This document shows, piece after piece, positions 34,217-46,200 of a DNA stretch of 64,000 bases. Below the pieces are notes generated by a model that was not told the origin of the DNA, did not search any database, and was given only the letters and a program-made list of their open reading frames with translations. Position numbers and translations under genes: made by a program. Origin of the DNA: Ancistrus triradiatus (Eukaryota; Chordata; Actinopteri; Siluriformes; Loricariidae); NCBI GenBank assembly GCA_025084515.1, contig JAJAGP010001686.1, positions 62,001-126,000 of the forward strand. The letters are read 5' to 3'. Each line of letters opens with the position of its first letter. Positions within the stretch are counted from its first letter, which is position 1.

Positions 34217-37200
34217 GTAAGGGCACACCGGACCTCTTTACTGTTTGCTTTTTATTTCCCACACTTTGTTTCAGACACGCAACCAGCCGTCCTTATACTG
34301 TGACCCACCCTCTTTGTCCAAGCTTTCTGCGTGGAGAGCAGTGCATATAGCATACACGTATGAATTCGTTGATTTATTTATTTTTATTCTATTTATGCTC
34401 ATGAAAATGTGTATCACTATATGTAGTCTCATTGTGCAGTGCTTTGTTAGATTACAGAATTCATGACCTGCTCCTGATACAGTAGACAATGATTAATTCA
34501 TTAGTCCGATCCTCTTAGTGTAAATGGATGTGCGTGTGTGCGTGCTCGGATAGTTTTATTGGCGTAGCTTGTATTAATGTGAATTATAGTACTTGTTTCT
34601 GATAAAACACCAAGTACGTCATAATTCCTGTTTTTCAAATTAGGTTAATCAGTCTACAAATCTGGCAACCGAAATTGTACATGTTGTGCTTATCTGTGTG
34701 CACACTGCATCTAACACATACAAAATAATGGACATCCATAAGAATTTCATAGAATACTGTAAAACTTCATGTCAGTATGTTCCAGCTATGGTCTTTGATA
34801 GCTAAGGGGGCTAAGGGAACTCCCAAGAACACCAGCCACTTTTAAACCAGTTTAACAATATGCAACCTCTGGTTTCTTCCAAACTCAAATGTGTCTTTAT
34901 TAGGCCTAATAAACAACAGGTGATTATAATCATGATTTGGTACAAAAGCAGTATCCATGAAAGGCTTTGATGAGCAAATCTGTGCAGATGAGATCCACTT
35001 TGTCACAAATGAGTGAGAATATTATTGAATTGTTTAAAAACAATGCTCCTCAAAGAAATATTGGAAGGGATATTTCAGTCCAAACTTTTTCTGATTTGCC
35101 GTGTTTTACATTGTGTTGTTGAAAATTGCACAGACATCCCTGAAAATTTTTTTAAATAAACGTATATATTAAATAATAAATACAAATGAAAACAGAATTT
35201 TAGAAATGTTTACAAATTTATTGAAAAGGAAAAACTAAGATATTGCATTCACATAAATATTCAGACCCTTTACTCAGTACTTAGTTGAAGCACCTTTGGC
35301 AGTGATTACAGCCTACAGTATGATGCCACAAGGTTTGCACACCTGGATTTTCTGAAATTCTTTTCTGCAGATTCTCTCAAGCTCTTGTCAGGTTGCATGG
35401 GCACTGTTGGTGCAGCCATTTTCAGGGCTCTCCAGAGATGTTCGATTGGGTACAATTCAAGACACTGGCTGGGCCACTGGGCCTCCTGTGTTGAAATGGC
35501 TGTCTGAGGTCCAGAGCGCACTGGATCAGGCTTTCATTACGAAATATCTCTGTCTTTTGCATCATTCAGCTTTTCCTCAACTCTGATCAGTCTCCCTGTC
35601 TCAGCCACTGAAAAACACTCCCACCGCATCATGCTGCCACCACCTTGCTTTACTGTAAATAAAAAATAAATACATAACAAAGAATGCAACAAATCAAAAG
35701 ACCAAGAGAGTTCTAGATCTCGGGGAAGTGTAAGGACATCTTGATTCGAAGCTAAGTTAAATCTGCTGTTTACCCATGATCTAATCACAGTAATGCACAG
35801 CCTCTCTCTTTTTATTGCTTTTATAAATTGCAACAAGAAGAGTGGTACCTTGGTTAATATGGCTAATTCGTTCCAGAAGGCTAGTTAAGTACCGAAAACA
35901 ACGAGTACCAAGCAAATTTTTCTCGTAAGGAGTAATGTATATTTAATTAATCTGTTCCAGACCCTTAGAAAATCCACACTGTATAAGGCATTATGTCAAA
36001 GTCCTGATCTTAATCCAATCAAAATGTTGTGGAAGGACCTGAAGCGAGCAGTTAATGTGAGGAAACTCACCAACATCCCAGAGTTGAAGCTGTTCTGTAC
36101 GGAGGAATGGTATAAAATTCCTCCAAGCCGATGTGCAGGACTGATCAACAGTTACAGGAAACATTTAGTTGCAGTTATTGCTGCACATGGGGGTCACTCC
36201 AGATACTGAAAGCAAAGGTTCACATACTTTTGCCACTTACTAATATGTAATATTGGATAATTTTCCTCAATAAATAAATGACCAAGTATAATATTTTTGT
36301 CTCATTTGTTTAACTGGGTTCTCTTTATCTACTTTTAGGACTTCCGTGAAAATCTGATGATGTTTTAGGTCATATTTATGCAGAAATATAGAATATTCTA
36401 AAGGGTTCACGAACTTTCAAGCACCACTGTGTATCTGTATCTGGACCCCCCAGGACTGTGGGGATACCGCCAGACTGACACTAGTGGCCAGTGTTGGCTT
36501 GTCTTTCTTGCCGGGATCCTCACAGGCATCGCGATCGCGCATGCACCAGGTTATTTCTGCGTGATTGCGTTATTCGCGACACCTGTCAGCCGTGCTATTT
36601 AAGAGCACGCTTTGGAGCTTGCGGGTGTCGTACCCTCACCATACCTTTGCGTTAACCTTGCAGAATGTCATGCTGCCACATGGCGGCGGCCTTCCATGGT
36701 TTTTCAAGCAAGGATAGCCATCGTCACTTAACTTTGCTCCCTCTTTGGACTGCGATCCCGCAGGACCAGCGTTAGCTAGCTCTTGGAAGAGAGCCAGCAG
36801 TGTAGAGTCGCAAGACTCGAGGTTCAGTAGGGCCATAGTTGGTAGCGTAGGGGTAGATCCGTGGTCCATTGTCCACCAGCCTGTCCCTGCGCTCACAGCT
36901 TCCCTCGTGGCCTTCCTTACTTGCGTTCGCGGCAGTTCGTGCCACTTCCATTTTCCTTCAGCCTCTCTGGGCTTAGTTGTGAAGCCAGGGGTTTATTTTA
37001 TTTATTACTTACTTATAAAATACTTATTTTATTTTTGCCTGGCTTTTTAATATGACGAACCATAACAATATATATGCGAAATTATAGTTTTTCCTTTATA
37101 ATAAATTTGAAAATATGTCTAAAATTCTGTTTTCACTTTCTCATTATGGTGTATTGAGTGCAGTTTGATGGGGGAAACAAGGTTGTTTTGTTTTTCATTT

Positions 37201-40200
37201 TAGCACAAGGACTCAACATAACAAAATGTGAATTAAGTGAAAGGATCTGAGGACTTTCCATATGCATTTTGCATCAGTGTAACGGTGAGGATGTGCAGAT
37301 ATGCATGAGTTAGTGCACTTCAGCACTGCAGCTTGGAAGTGTGGATTTGCATTCTCAAATCAAGCCAAGTTATTGTGACCATGGTAGCAGGACCTCCAAT
37401 TTAAATTCTCTCTTTAGCATTTAGAAGATGACCTTACAACCAATACAGTATTATAAGGTTCAGCCCAAACAAGTTTCAATTAATGGACTGTTCCAGCTTG
37501 GCTGTGGCAGGACTTGAACCCTCGACTTTCTAGTCAGTGATTCAGTAAATCATAACTGCTGCACAACCACAATCCTACTTCATCATTGTAAGACCTCAGA
37601 AGGAAATGGAATATGTTGTTGGGTATGTAGACTATATATAAAATGTCTCATGATTTTATAAACTTGCACACTAGGATTGTAACAATGCATAAGAGTGTAA
37701 GTTTTGGGGAAGTCAATCCCTGGCTTAAAGTACGCTGTTTGAAATAAAGTATTTAGATTGCATCAAATTATATATTTGCTTTCTGTAAAGTGCAAGCTCA
37801 TGCAAATCTCTAGCCATGATCATTGGGGAAACTCTTTACCGCTCAAATCATTTCCTTGCTGTACAAGTTGTACTCTGGTCCTATTTACACTCAGGTTCGT
37901 TACAGTTTGGGTTATTAGTTAAGAAATGGCCTACCAGAAACCATTGACAGATGATACCAACATTCCATCAGTGATACAAGTATTCTAAGAAGAATTAAAA
38001 ATTCCGTATTAGGATGGTATATTAACATATTATATTGATTATAAATTCATATATTGGCTTGTAATATAAAATGTTTTTCTTAGTGCATCATGGAAAAAAA
38101 TGCATGTTAAATTATCATTTTCTTTGCATTTCTAAGATTTGTTTAGGATGCATTTGCCTATCTTAACAGGTTTATGGCTTGACTTTATCAGCTGCACCCC
38201 CACTTCGTAGAGGAAGCACGCCGCTACCGATCAAACACCAGCTACAGCGAGAAGAAGCTGTTTCGGAGGAATATGACTGGGCACCAGGACTTGAAGGGCA
38301 TGCTGCTCCACCTAGTAGCAGCAGTGATATGCAGGATACACCATTGCTTCTTAAGGTTAAACAGCAAAAGTACCATGGACCACTGAGAATTGTTCTTCTG
38401 GGACAGAATGGTGTGGGCAAATCTTCTCTAGCCCTTGCTCTTGCTGGTCTGTCTGATGGATCACTTTCAATAGACTCTGAAACTGCAAGCGGTAAATATG
38501 CGCTTCCTGTTTCGTTCTAGTTCTTACATTCATTCTTAGTTTACTCAGCTTCCTTTGTTAAATTTGTCTCTGTATGATTAGTGGTTTGACATGCATACAG
38601 TCACTGAGGAAATCATTAGGATCACTATACTAATAGAGGGTAGAGCATCACTTTGCCCTCAAAACAGCCTAAGTTCTTCAATAAAAGAAAAAGAAAAATG
38701 AAAAAAAAAAAATGGACAATGAGCGTAGAAACAAGGTGTACCTAATAAAGGGGGCAGTAAGTGTATGTACTTAATACTGTAATTGCATGATTTCAATTGG
38801 AAGAGTGGTTATATTTTAAAAGATTGTTTGTATAAATCCTCACCTTGCTCTTACATTGAGTGTTCCATATCTGAATGCACAAATTTAAGAAAGTACAATG
38901 ATCAGTGAAAGGGTTTTGTGTCCCGTAGTCTTAATATATTATGAAATGGCCAACTTTGTTTTATTTGAATTGCATATTTTGAATGTCCTGTTTGTTTTGT
39001 AGATGAGGGGTATCAACGAAGGGTAACGATAGATGATGAGGATAGCTCTATTTTGGTGTATGATAACTGGAAACAGGTGAGTCATAAATTTATATTGTGC
39101 TTGTCACAGAGCGATTTCTGGTAATTACCACACAGACACAGTCAATAATTAACAATGTTTGCATTAATACTGCAAGTTAAGTTTCGCGTGAATACGACAT
39201 GTATTAGAAAATATATTTGATGTGTGTATTGGCGTCAAAGACTCGTGGAGCACTACGTTGTGTACCACAATCAAAAGCGCTTTGAAGCAGTATTGTAATG
39301 AGCAGTAACTATTTAAGCTGTGTTGTACACTCTGAAACTCAAGGGAGTTTTTCAACTCAGGGGAGTTTTTCATAAATTTGATGTTTTTGATGTTTTACTT
39401 TATAGTTCATGAAGGTGGGGGAGATTAGAGGAAAAAAGATTTGTGGAGTGGGACACAAAGCATGTTATTGTTTATTTTTCCATTTTTTTCCTTTGAAGAA
39501 TTTGTTTTTTGTATTATTTTATTCCACTTACATTACAGAGAGAATTGTTAGCCATAACGGCATTGTATTGCTTTGTGAAATCTGTTCTGTGTAAGTTCTG
39601 ACTCAAGAAGACCACAGATAACTAGAGAGGTGCATTTCCTGAAGAAAATGCGAGTGTGGTTGCCACTCTGCAGTGGCCCCATGGGCATCACATGTCTGCT
39701 CAGATTGCACCCAGGACCAAGCTTGCCAAATTTCATGGCCGTAGGTCAAAAACTGACTGGGTTACAGTCATTGGCCCACCCAGGGGCCCCAGTGCCCACC
39801 CGGGGTCCATAGGGGCCCAAAGGGCATCACACATCACCTCAGATTGCAGCCGGGATCAAGCTTGCCGAATTTCGTGGCCGTAGGTCGAAAACTGACTGGG
39901 TTACAGTCATTGGCCCACCCAGGGGCCCCAGTGCCCACCCGGGGTCCATAGGGGCCCAAAGGGCATCACATATCACCTCAGATTGCNNNNNNNNNNNNNN
40001 NNNNNNNNNNNNNNNNNNNNNNNNNNNNNNNNNNNNNNNNNNNNNNNNNNNNNNNNNNNNNNNNNNNNNNNNNNNNNNNNNNNNNNACAAGCACAGCAGA
40101 AGCCATGTTAGTACAATTAAAGAATTAAAGGTACTTAGCTTCGGGTGGTGTTGTGGGGTGCCGAGTGAAGATATGGTTCAGCTGCAGCCGATGTTCCAAT

Positions 40201-43200
40201 GCAATGCTCGATTAAAGCGTTAATACAAGTTAAGTAGAAGAAGAAGAAAAATAAGACTTTCGGATAACAATATAGGCAACCACACTAATTACAAAATGCA
40301 GGAAAGGGCAGATAAAAAAAAAACACAGAGTTTCTTACATTTCCTTTGCCTTTTATTTCACTGCAGACAGTATGAACCTGAGATGTTTCATGTTTTATCT
40401 GGTCAACTTCATTTCATTTGTTAATAAACATCAATTTCTGCATTTCACCAATAGAAATTTGCAACTGGAACAATTTGGGGTAGTAACACAAGGTAAAAAC
40501 AATGTTCCTCAACGAAAGATAGGAATGCATTTGCTTATTTCTACCTCTACAGTCCGTAATATCATTAAACAATTCAAAGAATCTGGAGGAATTTCAGTGC
40601 ATAAAGGGCAAGAGCACAAACCTAAACTGAAGGTCCGTGATCTCTGATCTCTCAGACGACACTGCATCAAGAATCGTCATTCATCAACAGCTGATATAAC
40701 CGTATGGGTAAGGGATTACTTTATCAAACCTTTATCAAGCACTACAATACAGAGTTACATCAACAAATTCCACTTAAAAGATTACTGTGCAAAAAAAATA
40801 AGCTTTATGTTAAGCATGTCTACAAACGGCATCAACTCTGGGCTCGGAGATATCTGGGATGGACCATCACAAAGTGGAAATGTGTATTGTGGAAGAAATG
40901 CAGGGTGTTTGCTCCAGACAAAAGGCAAAAAGGACCATCCAGACTGCTATCAGCAACAAGTCCAAAAACCAGGGTCTTTCATGGTATGGGGTTGTGTTGG
41001 TGCCCTTGGCAAAGGCCATTTTCAGTTCCGTGATGACAGCATTAATGCAGAACTTAAAGTACACTGAGATTTTAGAGCAACATTTCCAGGGATGTCCATG
41101 CATTTATCAACAAGACAATGCAAAACAAGTCAAATAAGAAAATTTTAGGACTGAAATATGTCAATCCCTTCCAGTCTTTCTTTGAGGATCATTGTTTTTA
41201 AACATTTCAATAATTTTCTCACACATTTGTAGATAAACTGGAGATTCTCTGCCCATCTTTTCTCCTCAAAGACTCTGCCTTTCGTGAACACTGCTTTTGT
41301 ACCAAATCATGATTATACTCACTTGTTGACATCACCTGTATGAATTCATATCAAAAGTTTTATTTTCACCTCATTACTGGCCATACATTGTCACAGTCCC
41401 AACTTTTTTGGGGAATGTGTTGCAGGCCTGAAATACAGGAATGGATGTTTATTAACAAATAAAATGAAGCTGATCAGACAAAACATTAAATATCCTGTGT
41501 TCATACTGTCTGCAATGAAATAAAAGTCAAGTCAAAGTACATGTAAGGAGCAAGGTTTTTTTATTCATTTTTTTTTTTTTAAACATATATTTGCATTTTC
41601 CATACTGTCTCAACTTTTTCTGATTTGGGGTTGTACTGGCATTTCCAAAGCATATATTTCATTTATTTTGTACTCACTGTGTATTTATGTACTTGAGTAA
41701 GTTAAATTGTCTTAACACACCTTCTATTAAGCATCTGGTAATGAAACAATAGCCTGACTTTCTCTCATAAAAATGAGCAAGGTGTTTGAGACTCATTCAT
41801 ATTGATGATAGGTAAGCAGTACTTTGAAGTTTGAATCCTTTATAGCTTTTAAATCCAAGGGTTAGTGGCATTTACAAAACCCCATGCAGAAGCTAACCCT
41901 ACAAAGGCCGTATCTCCTTTTAAACACAAGTAGAACATCTAAATAAATGACAGTACTCTTAATAAATGATTCCGTTTATAAACTCATAATCTTTGAGTAC
42001 GTAAGAGGAAAAAATATTGCACATTTTCTTTGCATTGCTTATCAGTTAATTATCTTTTGACCTATACAACCTCTTTTGAATTTAAAGCAATACAGTTGTA
42101 AATGAAAATCACATTGTTTGAAATGTACATAGATAAGTCATTTATTTCTTTGATCAAATGGGTAGAATATAATCTCTGTACTCTAGTTATAAATCACTAA
42201 AAGGAAGTTAATATTGAACCAACCACGTACTGAAAAATGTTAGGTGTCCATGCCATTCTATCTGATATTACATAATGATGCTAAGTTATGGACGGGCTTC
42301 AGAGTAGTAATGAATGAATCTGCTCCAGGCCCATCCTCTATTATCTCCCTTTCTTAATACCCAAGTTTCTGATCTACCATCAGGCAATTGGACACATTAC
42401 CAGTGCATCTTTTTTAAGTTGAAAAGTGTCATATTGATGTGCCGAAGAAAGTTTTTTTGTTTATAGTAACCTTCTTTCTAGACAATATACTCCTGTCTTT
42501 CATATACTCCTGTGGTTTGAGTCATTGTCTTGTTGCATCGTCATTCATGTTATGTTTCAGGTGACAGATTACAGTCTTACCTTAGTCGCATCGAGCAAAT
42601 TTTTTCTAATAAGGAATAATGTAAATTGAATTAATCTGTTATAGACCCCCAGAAAATCCACATTGCATAAGGCATTATATGAATTAATGGAGTTGTGTTG
42701 TACATGTGCTCCCTGATTTACGAAGGGGATATGTTCCATTTTTAGGACCAATGGAGACTTATTTGCTCTAAGAATACAATACTGTAGGTGTAAAAATAAA
42801 GAAAAACACAATCAAAATAGCAGAGGTCTTCACTGAGTAATGGTCATTGAGAATCTGAATCACTGTGACATCATGAATCATGAATTGTCAATTGTGAATC
42901 GATCAAATGACGACAACAGAGACTAAGTTTGATGAGATCCAAGGTGGTCAGGAACCGATGTACCAATGTATTTACACCCTCTTAGCACTTTACTAAGAAC
43001 CCATGTACACACTTGTACTCATTCATGCAATTATTGAATCAACCAATCATGTGGCAGCAATGCAGAAATTAATGCAGACATGGACCAGCAGGATCAAGTT
43101 CTATTAATAAATCTGGGGTTTACGTAGTGTTTGTGAATCTAGCGGAGAATTTTGTTAAGGTCCATTTTACACGTAATTTACTGTTTGCTTGTCTTTTTGT

Positions 43201-46200
43201 GAAGTTTTCATGAGAGGCCCCAAATGTCTCATGTCATGACTAAATGTGAATGAATAAATTCATTAATGGAAACAAAGTAATAAATGTAAATAAAGAGATG
43301 GAGAGTGGGCAATTTGCAAAATATTAAAGACCTTGTGAGTGTTTATGTGTTTAGAGAACCTGGACACTGACAGATGGCCAGAGCTTCCATCTACTGTACA
43401 TAGCCTTTCATGTGCAAATGCATCTGCTGATGAAGAGATCTTTCAATCCAGTGCACTCTGTGCGTATACAGTATATGCAATTGATTGCTCATCCAAATGA
43501 ACTTGATGTGCTACCAACATTGTCTTTGCCTGCATGTAGGAAGCATTTTCTCCATCCGTCTACAAGTCAAGTTTATTGCTAGTCAAGTCAGATTTATTTA
43601 TATAGTGCTTTTTACAATGGAGCATTGTCTCAAAGCAACTTTACAATTTTAGATTATCTTCTAATATCTACGGCCAATCTCAAATTGAGCAAGCCTAGGG
43701 CAAAAGTGGCAAGGAAAAACTCCCTAAACGTTATGAGAAAGAAACCTTGGCAGGACCAAGACTCAGAAAGGGACCCAACCTCCTTGGATGGCATAGATGA
43801 TAATGTAAGAGTGAAACTAATTTATCTAATAAAATAAGTCTTATAGTAATAGTCCAAAAGAAAATAACGTAAAAATAACGCCATTATGTAGTTCGATACA
43901 GAGAGTCACTGTAGGATCTTGAGTCATCTGCAGGAAAGTCTTTCAGCACTTGATCCCCAGCCAACTGGAGGAGGCAGAGAGTTACTGTCCTCTGGTGTAG
44001 TATGATGGGGCTGGAGCTGATGACAGAAACAACTTTTATCTGAAGTGGATGAACATCTTGCTGTGTGGGGCTGGAACTGGTCACACAAACTGAGAGAAAT
44101 GTAGTTAGTTATTGATTAAGACCAGAGAGTCTATTAACAATCACTGATGTCATGTGTAGCATGAGACTCCGGCAGCATTAGTTATAGCAGCTTAACTAGA
44201 AAGAGGAGAACCAGAAGGGGGCAAGAGGGATCACATGAGACCTCAACAACCCACCTCCCCAGCAATGAACAAACCTGAGTGACCACACTTGGGAGGCAAG
44301 AAGACAGCAACCCAACATCCCAGATCACCACAAAAGTCTTTGACTATGAACAACTAGCTCTGCCCTTAGTGTAAGGCAAGGGTGCACAAGTCAAGATAAA
44401 GAGTCAGCTGGACCTCCCACAAGGCATGACCCCAGACTCCGGCCCCAATAACCCGAGCCATGCATCCCAGTCAAAGTCTAACCAAAAGCCTATGCAAATA
44501 AGTATGTCTTTAGCCTTGACTTAAAAATTTGGAGTGTGTTTGGATCTTGAACTAAAGTGGGAAGTTTATTCCGTAGTTGGGGGGCCATGTATGAGAAAGC
44601 CTTTCCCCCTGCTGTGATGTTTTTAATTCTAGAAACTAAAAGAAGTCCTGCACCCTGCAAACGAAGTAGACGAGCTGGGTTGTAAGACTCTAAGAGTTCA
44701 CTCAGATAATGTGGGGCCAGGCCATGTAGAGCTTTATGTGTTATAAGAAGTATTTTGTAGTTAATGCGGAATTTAACTGGTAACCAGTGTAGTGATGATA
44801 GAACAGCACTGATATGATCACATTTTCTAGTTCAAGTTGGCACTCTGGCGGCTGCATTCTGAACTAATGGAAGTTTATTTATAGATTTACTAATCCAAAC
44901 TTGAGGTTATAAACGCATGAATCAGTTTTTCTGCATCATTAAAAGAGAGAATATTTCTAAGTTTAGCAATACTACGTAATTGAAAGAAAGCAATTTGACT
45001 GATGTTGCTAATGTGCACATCAAAGGAAAGATCTGAATCAAAGGTGACACTGAACAGCCATCTAGATTTAGGATAGAAGTAACCAACCTGTTTTTCAGAA
45101 CCTTGGGTCCCACTAATAAAACTCAGTTTTATCTGAGTTAAGTAAATGAAAATTAAATGACGTCCAATCTTTTATTTCCTTTACACAATTCTCAGTTTTG
45201 CTGATTGTAAGGCCGTCATTTGGTTTGGCCGATATGTACAGCTGTGTATAATCTGCAAAGCGGTGGAAACTACTGCCATGTTTACGATTAATTGAGCCTA
45301 GTGTCAGTATGTACAGAGAGAATAATAGTGGGCCAAGCACATACCCCTGAGGCATTCCGTACTTCACTTTTCAGAGCTTAGAGCGTGGATTTTTTACATA
45401 AACTTGGTACCGGTCAAGTAGGATTTAAACCAAAAAAGTGCCAATCCCTTAACACCTACAGTATTTTCTAGTCTATTCAGTAAGACATCGTGAGCTATAA
45501 TGTCAAATGCTGCACTTATATCTAACAGCACAAGAAAAGAAACACATTTATCTGAGGACATAAATCAGTTTCATAAATACCATTACTTTGGAGTTAACTA
45601 AAGAGATGCTGATAGACAGCTTTTTCTAAGACAGTAGTGTGTCTACAAATTTACTCTGTCTCTGGTGTAGTGAGAGGTGGCTTTGCTGTGTGTTTTCTCT
45701 TGTTTCTCTGTATCCGCCCAACTTACCTACCCGCATATAAAATGTATAAGACTGACAAATCTTCTCCTCAAGGGCACGATCTGATAGGATATGATCTTTT
45801 CAGGCAGCTCTACAGAGAGCTTAGCTTTCACCTTCAGGGTAGGGGATGTAGGACAGTATACATAAGGGATACCATCCTTGTCTCTCACTATTCAGTTTCC
45901 TGATTTAGAAGGATGAAAGGAAAAAGAAAGCTCTGGAGAGAAAAACAGTATTCAGCACTTCTATCCCACCACACATTACATTAGACAGCAGAGGTCATCA
46001 CAGCAATTTGGGGTTAACAGCTGAATCCTGTTTCAGAGTCACAGGTTTAAACATGTCTTAGAGGCAGCTGTCAAATGTGGTCCATCTATGCCTGTGTATC
46101 TGCATGGGGATGACAGCAGAACACATCTGAACATTACCATTAAATACCCCACAACAGCTACAATTAAACAATGAAAAATTATATTGATGTCGTACAAATT

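Larger units (their letters stand above)
35106..37270 (-). mobile_element. Tc1-like copy of the 49146-50410 family, broken into two ends
   Basis: The left end (35106-35656) carries CAGACCCTTTACTCAGTACT and minus-strand transposase pieces (QWPSQCLELYPIEHLWRALK; AETGRLIRVEEKLNDAKDRD). The right end (37075-37270) carries TCTAAAATTCTGTTTTCACT and the ATGGTGTATTGAGTGCAGTT block. Between them sit foreign pieces: 35870-35992, 35985-36429 and a solo LTR at 36457-37067. Order of events is not fully resolved. Confidence 0.7.

Noticed and set aside
39684..39986. CRISPR-like regular repeats
   Set aside because: The units are directly adjacent tandem copies of about 140 bp with no unique spacers; this is vertebrate satellite DNA.
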